Of a DNA stretch of 64,000 nucleotides, positions 43,548 to 51,940 are shown one piece after another. The notes beneath the pieces are model-generated. The model worked only from the letters and a program-made list of their open reading frames with translations, was not told the DNA's origin and did no database searches. Made by a program: the position numbers and the translations under genes. The stretch's first letter is position 1, and every line of letters begins with the position of its first letter. This stretch comes from Polaribacter sp. Hel_I_88 (GTDB lineage Bacteria > Bacteroidota > Bacteroidia > Flavobacteriales > Flavobacteriaceae), in NCBI RefSeq assembly GCF_000687935.1, contig NZ_JHZZ01000001.1:930001-994000 (forward strand), read 5' to 3'.

Positions 43548-46500
43548 ATGAAAAAATATCTTTTTCTGGCTTTTTGCTTTTTCTTATCTGCAAATGCCAA
43601 AGTTAATGCACAAAAAAAAGCTACCCAAGTTTCTGACGAATATTTTAGCGAAGTAAAATACAGAAATATTGGTCCTTTTAGAGGTGGAAGATCTGCAGCA
43701 GTTACAGGCGTAAACAACAAAGCAAACTTATTTTATATGGGTGCCACTGGTGGTGGAGTTTGGAAAACTACAGATGCTGGTAATACTTGGCAAAATATTT
43801 CTGACGGATTTTTTGGTGGTTCAGTAGGTGCAGTTGCAGTTGCAGAATCTGACAATAATGTAATTTATGTTGGAATGGGCGAAAAAACCGTTCGTGGAAA
43901 TGTTTCTTCTGGTGATGGAATTTGGAAATCTGAAAACGCAGGAAAAACCTGGAAACATATGGGTTTAAAAAATTCAAGACACATTCCAAGAATGCGTATT
44001 CACCCAAAAAATGCAGATATTGTATTTGCAGGAGTTATGGGAGATTTATACAAACCAACCCAAGAAAGAGGTGTTTATAAAACGATTGATGGTGGAGAAA
44101 CTTGGAGAAAAGTACTGTTTTCTGATGAAAACTCTGGAGTTGTCGATTTAATTATCGACCCAAATAATCCTAGAATTTTATATGCCACAACTTGGGATGT
44201 AAGAAGAACTCCTTACAGTTTATCTTCTGGAGGAAAAGGTTCTGCACTTTGGAAAAGTACTGACGAAGGTGAAACTTGGACGAATATTTCTACCAATAAA
44301 GGATTACCAAGTGGTATTTGGGGAATTGCTGGAGTTACAGTTTCGCCAGTAAATTCGGATATTGTGTATGCTTTAATCGAAAATGATAAAGGTGGCGTTT
44401 ACAAATCTACAGATGCAGGAAAAACTTGGAGCTTAATAAATTCTGAACGTAAATTACGCCAAAGAGCTTGGTATTACACACGTTTGTATGCAGATACGCA
44501 AGATGAAGATATTTTATACGTATTAAATGTGCGTTACCACAAATCTACAGATGGTGGAAGAAGTTACAAGACTTACAATGCACCTCATGGAGATCATCAT
44601 GATTTATGGATTGCTCCAGAAGACAATCAAAGAATGATTATTGGTGATGATGGAGGAGCGCAAGTTTCTTTTGATGCTGGTGAAAACTGGAGTACCTATA
44701 TGAATCAACCAACTTCACAATTTTATAGAGTTACCACAGATAATCATTTTCCTTACCGAATTTTAGCAGCGCAACAAGATAATTCTACTGTAAGAATTTC
44801 GCACAGAAATGATGGTAGATTTATAACAGAATCTGATTGGAGCTCAACTGCTGGTGGAGAAAGTGCCCATATTGCAGTAGATCCTTTAAATGATGACATT
44901 GTTTACGGAGGAAGTTATGGTGGTTTACTAACAAGAGTAAATCATAAAACCAACGAAACTCGAGCTATAAATGTTTGGCCAGATGACCCAATGGGTCATG
45001 GAGCTGAAGATTTTAAATACAGATTTCAATGGAATTTCCCAATTTTCTTTTCACCAAATAACAAAAAACGCTTGTACGCTGCTTCTAATCATTTGCATAT
45101 TACAGAAGATGAAGGACAATCTTGGAAATTAATCAGTCCAGATTTAACAAGAAACGATCCTGAAACATTAAAATCTTCTGGAGGGCCAATTACACAAGAT
45201 AATACTGGTGTAGAATATTATGGAACTATTTTCGCGGCTACAGAATCTGCTTTAGAACCTGGTTTAATTTATACAGGTTCAGATGATGGTTTGGTACACG
45301 TTTCTAAAAATAATGGTGAAAATTGGGAAAACATCACTCCTAAAAAAATGCCAGAATGGATGATGATCAACTGTATTGAAGTGAGTCCTTTTGATAAAGG
45401 AAGCGCTTATATTGTAGGTACAAAATACAAATCTGGAGATTACAAACCTTACATCTATAAAACTGATAATTATGGAAAATCTTGGGATTTAATCGTTGAA
45501 GGAATTGAAGGTGAAAGTTTTACAAGAGCTTTAAGAGCAGATCCAAAACGTAAAGGTTTGTTATATGCAGGAACTGAAAAAGGAATGTATGTTTCTTTTG
45601 ATGATGGAAAAAACTGGGAATCTTTTCAGCAAAATCTACCAATTGTGCCTATCACAGATTTAGCCATTAAAGACGATAATTTAATTGTGGCAACGCAAGG
45701 AAGATCGCTTTGGGTTATTGACGATTTAACACCTTTACATCAATTAAATTCATCAACATTAAAAAAAGAAGTTGTTTTATACAAACCAAAAGATGCATAT
45801 AATTTATCTGGTGGAAATGGACGAACTTCTAGAACTGCAGGAACCAATCATGCAGGTGGTGTTGCTGTAAATTATTTCATCAAAAATGCCAATGAAAAAG
45901 ACACAATTTCACTTTCTTTTTACGATTTGAATGATAATTTAATTAAGAAATTTTCAACAAAACCTAATAAAGAGAAAGAAGAAAGTACTTTAAAAGTTGA
46001 AGATGGAAATAATATTTTCAACTGGAACATGATGTATGATGGAGCAGAATCTGTTGATGGAATGATTTTGTGGTGGGCTTCTTTAAACGGACCAATGGCT
46101 TTGCCTGGAACTTATAAAGTGGAATTGGCTGTAAATGATGCAAAGCAAACTCAAAACTTTACAATCATTAACAACCCAAGTTCTGAAGTTACAGAAGCTG
46201 AAATGAAAGCACAGTTTGATTTCATCAACGACATCAACAAGAAAATGACGGAAATTCACAAAGGATTAAAAAATGTGAAGAAAGTTAGAAGTCAAGTTGG
46301 ATTGTTAAAGAAGTCAATTACCAATAAAAAGAAACATAAAGAACTCATCGATTTTGCTGATAAATTAGTAAAAGATTTAACAAAAATCGAAGAAACTTTA
46401 TATCAAACAAAGTCTAAAAGTGGGCAAGATCCTTTAAATTATCCAATTCGTTTAAATAACAAATTGGCGCATTTAAACTCTTTAACAAGAGTTGGAAACT

Positions 46501-46655
46501 ACGCTCCTACTCAACAGGCAATCGATTTTAAAAATGAAATTACAAAAGAAATTGATGCAGAATTAGTAAAATTAAATGCACTTTTTACAAATGGCGTAAA
46601 AGAATTAAATCAAAAAGTAAAAGATAGTAATATCGATTTGATTCAGTTGGATTAA
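43548..46655 (+). CDS. Secreted BNR/sortilin-type (VPS10-like) beta-propeller protein
   Basis: This 1035-residue exported protein begins with a signal peptide (MKKYLFLAFCFFLSANAKVNAQ). It then carries many BNR/Asp-box type repeats (GVWKTTDAGNTWQNI, GIWKSENAGKTWKHM, GVYKTIDGGETWRKV, ALWKSTDEGETWTNI, GVYKSTDAGKTWSLI, and later GLVHVSKNNGENWENI and GMYVSFDDGKNWESF), giving two sortilin-like propellers over about 40-740. The C-terminal 290 residues form a beta-sandwich-like segment followed by a helical tail. Family members are called glycosyl hydrolases or sortilins; no catalytic site was recognised. No T9SS signal was seen. Confidence 0.85.
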   Translation: MKKYLFLAFCFFLSANAKVNAQKKATQVSDEYFSEVKYRNIGPFRGGRSAAVTGVNNKANLFYMGATGGGVWKTTDAGNTWQNISDGFFGGSVGAVAVAESDNNVIYVGMGEKTVRGNVSSGDGIWKSENAGKTWKHMGLKNSRHIPRMRIHPKNADIVFAGVMGDLYKPTQERGVYKTIDGGETWRKVLFSDENSGVVDLIIDPNNPRILYATTWDVRRTPYSLSSGGKGSALWKSTDEGETWTNISTNKGLPSGIWGIAGVTVSPVNSDIVYALIENDKGGVYKSTDAGKTWSLINSERKLRQRAWYYTRLYADTQDEDILYVLNVRYHKSTDGGRSYKTYNAPHGDHHDLWIAPEDNQRMIIGDDGGAQVSFDAGENWSTYMNQPTSQFYRVTTDNHFPYRILAAQQDNSTVRISHRNDGRFITESDWSSTAGGESAHIAVDPLNDDIVYGGSYGGLLTRVNHKTNETRAINVWPDDPMGHGAEDFKYRFQWNFPIFFSPNNKKRLYAASNHLHITEDEGQSWKLISPDLTRNDPETLKSSGGPITQDNTGVEYYGTIFAATESALEPGLIYTGSDDGLVHVSKNNGENWENITPKKMPEWMMINCIEVSPFDKGSAYIVGTKYKSGDYKPYIYKTDNYGKSWDLIVEGIEGESFTRALRADPKRKGLLYAGTEKGMYVSFDDGKNWESFQQNLPIVPITDLAIKDDNLIVATQGRSLWVIDDLTPLHQLNSSTLKKEVVLYKPKDAYNLSGGNGRTSRTAGTNHAGGVAVNYFIKNANEKDTISLSFYDLNDNLIKKFSTKPNKEKEESTLKVEDGNNIFNWNMMYDGAESVDGMILWWASLNGPMALPGTYKVELAVNDAKQTQNFTIINNPSSEVTEAEMKAQFDFINDINKKMTEIHKGLKNVKKVRSQVGLLKKSITNKKKHKELIDFADKLVKDLTKIEETLYQTKSKSGQDPLNYPIRLNNKLAHLNSLTRVGNYAPTQQAIDFKNEITKEIDAELVKLNALFTNGVKELNQKVKDSNIDLIQLD

Positions 46656-46682
46656 AAGAAAATAAACACATAAAAAAAAGAT

Positions 46683-47128
46683 GTCACATTGAGCTTGTTG
46701 AAATATAACAAAAGGTCTTCAACAAGCTCAGACTGACATTTGTTTGATACATTGTTATTTGATAATGAGTAAATAACTTAGTGTTCCTAAAATACAATTG
46801 AAATTCACAAGGTCACATTGAGCTTGTCGAAATGCAAATAAATATCTTTGAAAAGGTCAGACTAAAATTCGTTAGGTTCATTATTATTTGAAAATTAGAA
46901 AATAATATAGTATTCCAAAACCCAAATAAAACTCAAAAGATCATAATAAGTTTGTCGAAATGCAACAAAAGGTCTTCGACAAGCTCAGACTGACATTCGT
47001 TTGATACATTGTTATTTGATAATCGGTAAATAACTTAGTGTTCCTAAAACTCAATTAAAACCTCAAAAGGTCACATTGAGCTTGTCGAAATGCATGCAAA
47101 AATCTTCGACAAGCTCAAACAGACATTC
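46683..47128. repeat. Palindromic repeat array, upstream block (4 units)
   Basis: The 573-bp gap 46656-47228 is largely a tandem array. Each unit has an inverted pair, GAGCTTGTCGAA ... TTCGACAAGCTC, with outer parts GTCACATT and AGACTGACATTCG, then a conserved A+T-rich spacer containing ATTGTTATTTGATAAT...AAATAACTTAGTGTTCC. Unit starts are 46683, 46812, about 46938 and 47070, a period near 128 bp. Unit 2 has a degraded right arm. Unit 1 has TTG/CAA in place of TCG/CGA in the two arms, a paired change. Confidence 0.9.
46711..47092. repeat. Long direct repeat, upstream copy, of the array
   Basis: This stretch of about 382 bp aligns to 47541-47921 at a constant offset of 829-830 bp (for example GATCATAATAAG at 46939 and 47768, GTCACATT at 47070 and 47899). 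By eye the identity is about 85%, highest in the last unit. The two copies frame the GIY-YIG gene. Confidence 0.85.
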
Positions 47129-47228
47129 ATTATATAAATTGTCTTTAGAATTAATTTAAAAAAAATAGTTGTAATTATAATTTATCAAACTAAAATATTC
47201 AAAATTTCATCAATTTAAAAATTAAAAA

Positions 47229-47537
47229 ATGAGAGCTTATTATGTTTACATTTTGCTCTGTTCTGATAATTCATTTTACACAGGAATGACCAATGATTTA
47301 GAGCGAAGAATGATAGAACACAAATCTGGAAAAAGTAAAGATTCTTATACTGGCTCTAGATTACCATTAGAACTAAAATGGTATTTGGAATGTTCAGATC
47401 CCAGAGATGCAATTCAATACGAAAAGAAAATAAAAGGTTGGTCTAGAAGAAAAAAACAAGCTTTAATTGATGAAAATTGGGATGATTTAGTTAAGTTTTC
47501 TAAAAATTATACAGAAAATTTTGGATCAAGAATGTAG
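47229..47537 (+). CDS. GIY-YIG single-domain nuclease
   Basis: This 102-residue protein is a minimal GIY-YIG endonuclease. The first strand carries Tyr5-Val6-Tyr7 and the second Tyr17-Thr18-Gly19 (the GIY and YIG motifs), with Arg27 in LERRMIEH, His31, and the metal-binding Glu65 in QYEKKIKGWSRRKK. It has the UPF0213/YhbQ-like layout plus a short C-terminal tail (ENWDDLVKFSKNY...). All catalytic positions are present, so it should be active on DNA. The gene lies between two direct copies of a palindromic array, its stop only 8 bp before the second copy. The arrangement suggests a mobile unit in which the nuclease acts on the palindromes; this is inference. Confidence 0.9.
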   Translation: MRAYYVYILLCSDNSFYTGMTNDLERRMIEHKSGKSKDSYTGSRLPLELKWYLECSDPRDAIQYEKKIKGWSRRKKQALIDENWDDLVKFSKNYTENFGSRM

Positions 47538-47540
47538 TAG

Positions 47541-47921
47541 AAAGATCTTCGACAAGCTCAGACTGACATTCGTTAAATATATTGTTATTTGATAATAAGT
47601 AAATAACTTAGTATTCCTAAAATCCGGTTGAAATTCACAAGGTTACATTGAGCTTGTCGAAATGCACTCAAATGTTTTTGACAAACTATAATTGACATTT
47701 CTAAATTCTTTGCTATTTGAAAATCAGAAAATAATATAGTTCTCCAAAATTCAAATAAAACTCAAAAGATCATAATAAGTTTGTCGAAATACAACAAAAG
47801 GTCTTCGTCAAGCTCAGACTGACATTCGTTTGATACATTGTTATTTGATAATCGGTAAATAACTTAGTGTTCCTAAAACTCAATTAAAAATTCAAAAGGT
47901 CACATTGAACTTGTCGAAATG
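47541..47921. repeat. Palindromic repeat array, downstream copy
   Basis: This fills most of the 434-bp gap 47538-47971. It begins with a right half-palindrome (TCTTCGACAAGCTCAGACTG at 47546), continues with units at 47642, 47768 and a left half at 47899, and copies the upstream block unit by unit (unit 5 like 1, 6 like 2, 7 like 3, 8 like 4). The left arm of the first unit and the right arm of the last are missing. Sequence from 47922 to 47971 shows nothing recognisable. Confidence 0.88.
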
Positions 47922-47971
47922 GAATAACGTAATCCTTCTATAATTCAAGGTTTCATTAGTTTTTACGAATC

Positions 47972-48220
47972 CTACTTCATATTCTTATTTGTAATATAAA
48001 CACCGTAAATAAAACTAATAACTACTTTAATTCCCCAAAAAGATTTCCATTTCCCATCATTAAAATTAGCTTCAGAAACTGTTGCAAATTCTCCTGCAAA
48101 TATTTCTCGCCAACTATTCATAAATAATGAAATTAGAGTAACTATAATAAAAAAGGGAATGGCTACTTTAAAAAAGTTTCTCCAAAATTCTGGTTGTTTT
48201 ATTTTTTCTGTAAACTTCAT
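47972..48220 (-). CDS. Small membrane protein, unknown function
   Basis: This 82-residue protein has two hydrophobic segments (FFKVAIPFFIIVTLISLFM at about 16-34 and FWGIKVVISFIYGVYI at about 61-76) joined by a charged loop (NSWREIFAGEFATVSEANFNDGK). I recognise no family. Its ATG follows directly on the stop of the MazG-type gene, so it is probably a real member of that operon. Confidence 0.7.
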   Translation of the reverse strand: MKFTEKIKQPEFWRNFFKVAIPFFIIVTLISLFMNSWREIFAGEFATVSEANFNDGKWKSFWGIKVVISFIYGVYITNKNMK

Positions 48221-48547
48221 TTATTTTAGTTTTTGGTTATTATGATGACGATTATGATCACGTTTTGTTTTGATGTCTAATTTTTTCTCGAAAGCATCTT
48301 GTAAATTAATTCCTGTTTGATTTGCCAAACATAAAACCACAAAAACTACATCTGCTAATTCTTCACCTAAATCTTTATTCTTATCAGATTCTTTTTCACT
48401 TTGCTCTCCATAACGTCTTGCAATAATTCTGGCAACTTCGCCAACTTCCTCCGTTAATTGAGCCATATTTGTAAGCTCGTTAAAATAACGAACTCCGTGA
48501 TTTTTTATCCAATCGTCTACTTGTTGTTGTGCGTTTTGTATGTTCAT
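48221..48547 (-). CDS. MazG-type nucleotide pyrophosphohydrolase
   Basis: This 108-residue protein of the all-alpha NTP pyrophosphohydrolase group (MazG/iMazG) carries QLTEEVGEVARIIARRYG near 29-46 and LGEELADVVFVVLCLANQTGINL near 60-82, the ExxE and ExxD metal-binding pairs. It hydrolyses nucleoside triphosphates to monophosphates, cleaning non-canonical nucleotides. It lies between a PAP2-family gene (9 bp upstream) and a small membrane protein gene (0 bp). Confidence 0.9.
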   Translation of the reverse strand: MNIQNAQQQVDDWIKNHGVRYFNELTNMAQLTEEVGEVARIIARRYGEQSEKESDKNKDLGEELADVVFVVLCLANQTGINLQDAFEKKLDIKTKRDHNRHHNNQKLK

Positions 48548-48556
48548 TTTTTATGA

Positions 48557-49417
48557 TTAAAAATTCATAGAAATTCCAAAAGTTCTTGGAGTTACTTGCA
48601 AATCCCAAACTACTTTTTTCTGTTTTTTTACGGAGTTGTATTTTTCAGCGTATTTGGTGTCTAAAAATTTATCTATTGCTTCAACAATAAAAATACTAAT
48701 TGCTGTAGAAAATAAAACATCTGAAACCCAATGAAAACGATCTATAATTCTACTTAAACCAGGAATAGAACCTACTGTATACAAACCCGCTTTTATCCAA
48801 GGATTATCAAATTGTTTTGCAATAGCGTACGCATTTGTAAAACCTAACATTACATGACCAGAAGGAAAAGAATCGTAGTTAAAAACCCTGTCTATATGAA
48901 AAGGATCAAATTTACCTTTTCCAACATCTATTCTTGGTCTTGCTCTACCAATAATTCTTTTTGAAACTTGTTGTAATAAACCAGCAGCAGATGCAGATGA
49001 AATTAACAAAACACCTGTTCTTCTTAATTTTGGATCATCTATAAACAAACCTGTTAAGTAAACAGCTCCAGTAATCATGTAATTGTTGTTTGGACTTCCA
49101 ATATCATTTCCATAATCTACCAACCAACGAGGCACATCTCCACTCCAACCTTTTGCCCAATTATCTATATGATCATCGACTGTGTAAAGTGCTGCTGTAC
49201 CTACAGCAACATATCCAAAATTTGCGAATTGTTTTTTTTGCCAATGCAAAGGTCTTGTATAAGCATAGCCCATTCCTCCAGCCATATTTCCTAAATCGTA
49301 TGTAAATTTTTGCCAAAAATTTCTGTTGGAGTCTAAATTGAAAGCGATTTTTTCAGTTTGCGAAAAACTTGAGTGTACACAAAAAGTGAATAAAAAAACA
49401 ACAAATACTTTTTTCAT
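48557..49417 (-). CDS. PAP2-family phosphatase
   Basis: From the ATG at 49417 the product has 286 residues and a signal peptide (MKKVFVVFLFTFCVHSSFSQ). The frame extends to a TTG at 49438, but TATCTTTG, a -7 box, covers that codon, so the ATG is preferred. The three PAP2 phosphatase motifs are present: KRIIGRARPR near 165, FPSGH near 192 and SRIIDRFHWVSDVL near 235. Such enzymes remove phosphate from undecaprenyl diphosphate, lipid phosphates or LPS. Here the enzyme is a membrane or periplasmic protein with several hydrophobic helices. Confidence 0.9.
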   Translation of the reverse strand: MKKVFVVFLFTFCVHSSFSQTEKIAFNLDSNRNFWQKFTYDLGNMAGGMGYAYTRPLHWQKKQFANFGYVAVGTAALYTVDDHIDNWAKGWSGDVPRWLVDYGNDIGSPNNNYMITGAVYLTGLFIDDPKLRRTGVLLISSASAAGLLQQVSKRIIGRARPRIDVGKGKFDPFHIDRVFNYDSFPSGHVMLGFTNAYAIAKQFDNPWIKAGLYTVGSIPGLSRIIDRFHWVSDVLFSTAISIFIVEAIDKFLDTKYAEKYNSVKKQKKVVWDLQVTPRTFGISMNF

Positions 49418-49646
49418 CGAATAAAATTGAAGCTTCAAAGATAAAGTTTCTAAAATAATTTGGTTTGATTCAAACTATTATTTCTTTTTAGGTAGAAAAC
49501 TCGTTTTAATTGATTTCAACTTTTGAAAGCATATGAAATTAAAAGTTCTTTAAATACTGTATTAAATAAATTATATTTACAAGATAAAAAGTTACACAAA
49601 AAACATCTTATCCCTTTAAATTTAAGGAATAAACATAATAAAAGTT

Positions 49647-49668
49647 GTTATATAAGGAGTTAGCTACA
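49647..49668 (+). repeat. Inverted repeat, left copy, around the 202-residue gene
   Basis: GTTATAT, four bases, AGTTAGCTACA. The same two blocks occur in reverse complement at 50284-50306 (TGTAGCTAACT, five bases, ATATAAC), 18 of 22 positions identical. It ends 11 bp before the ATG. Confidence 0.75.
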
Positions 49669-49679
49669 ATTTAAGAAAA

Positions 49680-50288
49680 ATGAAAACCATTACAATTTTA
49701 TTATTCACGTTATTTTCTAATTTATTGATTTCTCAAAATCTCATTAAAAAGGAAATCCTAAACGATGAAAACTCGAAACTAGTTGGAATGAAAGAGTTTA
49801 AAGAGAAAATAAAAAACAGAAATTATGTTTATAGCTTAATTGAAAATGATACTGCCTATATAGGAAAAATATCTTTTAGAGAATCAATTGGCAAAATAAC
49901 TCCTGACTTAAGACTTTCGCTGATTAAGTATTTGGGAGAAATTACTAAATTAAAAGTAGATTCTACTAAAAATATTGTTATAAACTTTTTCTATAACCCA
50001 AAAGTTAAACCTAAAGGCTCATGTATTGATTATTATACTTCTGACAGAAAATATATAAGATATTTTAAAAAAAATGAAACCAGTATACAGTTTTTCATTA
50101 CCGAAAAAAATTATGATTATGATAAAAAACATGTATTTGAAGACAAAGATGATTTTTTAAGACAATTACTTTTTAAATATGATTTTGGCTGTGGAAATTA
50201 TATAATAATTAAAAATAATGGTGCAATTTTAAGAAGATTCGGAGAGTATCGACAAGATGAAATAAGAATAAAACTTAAAGAACTGTAG
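49680..50288 (+). CDS. Hypothetical exported protein in a cassette-like context
   Basis: This 202-residue protein has a signal peptide (MKTITILLFTLFSNLLISQN) and a lysine-rich body with FRESIGKITPDLRLSLIKYL, KNIVINFFYNPKVKPKG and CGNYIIIKNNGAILRRFGEYR. I recognise no domain. The ATG lies 11 bp after one inverted repeat and the TAG stop lies inside the other, the tight packing seen in gene cassettes. An insertion sequence has landed right behind the downstream repeat. Confidence 0.7.
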   Translation: MKTITILLFTLFSNLLISQNLIKKEILNDENSKLVGMKEFKEKIKNRNYVYSLIENDTAYIGKISFRESIGKITPDLRLSLIKYLGEITKLKVDSTKNIVINFFYNPKVKPKGSCIDYYTSDRKYIRYFKKNETSIQFFITEKNYDYDKKHVFEDKDDFLRQLLFKYDFGCGNYIIIKNNGAILRRFGEYRQDEIRIKLKEL

Positions 50289-50306
50289 CTAACTTCAGAA
50301 TATAAC
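50284..50306 (-). repeat. Inverted repeat, right copy, around the 202-residue gene
   Basis: TGTAGCTAACTTCAGAATAT then AAC. It contains the stop codon (TAG 50286-50288) of the gene and ends within the IS target duplication. Confidence 0.75.
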
Positions 50307-50308
50307 TA
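50303..50308. repeat. Target site duplication of the DDE insertion sequence
   Basis: TAACTA is found immediately left of the element (50303-50308) and again immediately right (51941-51946). Confidence 0.8.
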
Positions 50309-50371
50309 GGCACTTTCAGAATTAAATAAACACTTGTTTATCAGTTAAATAAGTTGTATTTTAGATAAACC

Positions 50372-50411
50372 AAACCCCGTAAATAGGCAAAAAGCCTAAA
50401 AAACGGGGTTT
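50372..50411 (+). terminator. Hairpin insulating the transposase gene
   Basis: AAACCCCGT pairs with ACGGGGTTT and an inner AGGC with GCCT around AAAAA, followed by TTCTTTTTT. It sits between the left inverted repeat and the transposase ATG (50427), where a terminator would block read-through from the outside. Confidence 0.65.
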
Positions 50412-50426
50412 TTCTTTTTTACAAAT

Positions 50427-51782
50427 ATGAAAATACGAAGAATTTCTGACTTCCAGTACTCTTTTTCTTTTTTATCCTCTACAGAGGAATTAGAAAAATT
50501 CAAAGCACGTTTTTTAATGTCTGATTTAGGTAAAATTTACAGTGCAATTCCTTGGAAAAATTTAGTCAAATCATTTAAAATTACAGAAGCTATCAAAGGA
50601 CCAGACTGTATTTTTAGCCCTCAAGGAAAATTAGGTTTAATGTTTTTAAAACATTATGCTTGTTGTTCTGATAAGCGTTTGATTGAGCAGTTGAATTCCA
50701 ATTATAATTATCAGTTTTTTTGTGGTATTTATTTAGGATTTGATACCCTTGAAAACTATAAAATAGTGAGTCAAATACGTTGCGAATTAGCTGCTGATTT
50801 AAACATTAGTTCAACAGAAAAAATACTATTTAATTATTGGAGTAAATATATTGATGAACAAGAAAAAGCAACAACAGATGCCACTTGTTATGAGAGTGAA
50901 GTTCGCTATCCAACAGATCAAAAACTATTGAAAGAATCTGTTGACTGGTGCTATAAACAAATGAAGATAATTTGTAAATCTTTAGGTGTAAAACTTCCTA
51001 GAACCAAATACTTGAAATGGTCAAAAAGATATGTTGGTTATAGTAAAATGCGAAGAAAAACAACAAAGAAAAGAACCTCCATAACAAGAGCTTTTTTAAA
51101 ACTATTACGCAAATTATTAGCGGAGATTAAAACTCTTGAAAAACAACATTATTTTACAATGCCAAATCGTTTTTATAAAACACTAAATACAGTAAAAAAA
51201 ATATTCTCACAACAGTATTTACTGTTTGAGAAAGGAGAAAAACCAAAGAATAGAATCGTAAGCATAAGCAAAGATTACTTACGTCCAATAGTGAGAGGAA
51301 AAGAGATAAAAAAAGTAGAATTTGGGGCAAAAGTAAACAAACTTCAAATTGATGGAATTAACTTTATACAGAAAATAAGTTTTGATAACTTTAATGAAGG
51401 GACACAATTTAAAAATACAGTTTATAAGGCACAAGGATTAACCAATAGGAAAATTAAAATACTTGGTGCAGATGCTATTTATGCAACGAATAAGAACAGA
51501 GTTTTTGCAACTTCAAACCATATACAAACAGACTTCAAACCTAAAGGAAGACCTTCAAAGCATCATAAAGAGCAAAAAAAGCTCAAAAAAATGATTACCA
51601 AAGAAAGAGCTTCTAGATTAGAGGGGGGTTTTGGTAAAGAAAAGGAACATTATCATCTAAAAAAGATAAAAGCGAAAACCAAACCAACAGAAATACTTTG
51701 GATATTCTTTGGTATTCATACTGCAAATTGCCTTGAAATTGGCAGAAGAATGCAAAATCAAATTTTACAAAAAGTAGCCTAA
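50427..51782 (+). CDS. DDE transposase of the 1.6-kb insertion sequence
   Basis: This 451-residue protein has an N-terminal DUF772-like region (IFSPQGKLGLMFLKHYACCSDKRL near 62-85) and a DDE core: Asp151 in TTDATCYESEVRYPTDQKLL, Asp in LGADAIYATNKNR near 348, and Glu in FGKEKEHYHLKKIK near 406. A basic arginine/lysine-rich region separates the first and second acidic residues. The length is full and no frameshift is visible, so it is probably functional. The assignment to IS5/IS1182-like rather than ISNCY is uncertain. Confidence 0.88.
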   Translation: MKIRRISDFQYSFSFLSSTEELEKFKARFLMSDLGKIYSAIPWKNLVKSFKITEAIKGPDCIFSPQGKLGLMFLKHYACCSDKRLIEQLNSNYNYQFFCGIYLGFDTLENYKIVSQIRCELAADLNISSTEKILFNYWSKYIDEQEKATTDATCYESEVRYPTDQKLLKESVDWCYKQMKIICKSLGVKLPRTKYLKWSKRYVGYSKMRRKTTKKRTSITRAFLKLLRKLLAEIKTLEKQHYFTMPNRFYKTLNTVKKIFSQQYLLFEKGEKPKNRIVSISKDYLRPIVRGKEIKKVEFGAKVNKLQIDGINFIQKISFDNFNEGTQFKNTVYKAQGLTNRKIKILGADAIYATNKNRVFATSNHIQTDFKPKGRPSKHHKEQKKLKKMITKERASRLEGGFGKEKEHYHLKKIKAKTKPTEILWIFFGIHTANCLEIGRRMQNQILQKVA

Positions 51783-51860
51783 ATTTTTAAAATAAAAATT
51801 AAAAACACAGGATAACTATGCAATAAGGTTACTGCGAAACATAAAAAAGGTATATAAATT

Positions 51861-51900
51861 AAAAAAGTGATAGAAAATTATAATTTTCTATCACTTTTTT
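51861..51900. terminator. Perfect 19-bp hairpin at the right end of the IS
   Basis: AAAAAAGTGATAGAAAATT pairs with AATTTTCTATCACTTTTTT around AT. With an A-run before and a T-run after, it can terminate transcription on either strand, both transposase read-through and transcription from the hydrolase side. Confidence 0.75.
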
Positions 51901-51940
51901 AAAATAATTTTCAAAAAATTAAACTACTTCTGAAAGTGCC

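Larger units (their letters stand above)
50309..51940 (+). mobile_element. DDE insertion sequence, 1632 bp, intact
   Basis: The ends are GGCACTTTCAGAA at 50309 and its exact reverse complement ending at 51940, giving 13-bp perfect terminal inverted repeats. A 6-bp duplication TAACTA flanks both ends. It contains one transposase gene, a strong hairpin before it and a long perfect hairpin after it. Sharp ends and clean target duplication suggest recent insertion. The transposase has a DUF772-type start as in IS5/IS1182/ISNCY-like groups; the exact family is not certain. Confidence 0.88.

Noticed and set aside
46683-47921. Possible CRISPR array
   Set aside because: The units have a period near 128 bp, the spacers are conserved between units and the repeats are long palindromes. 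No Cas genes are near. It is a REP-like array.
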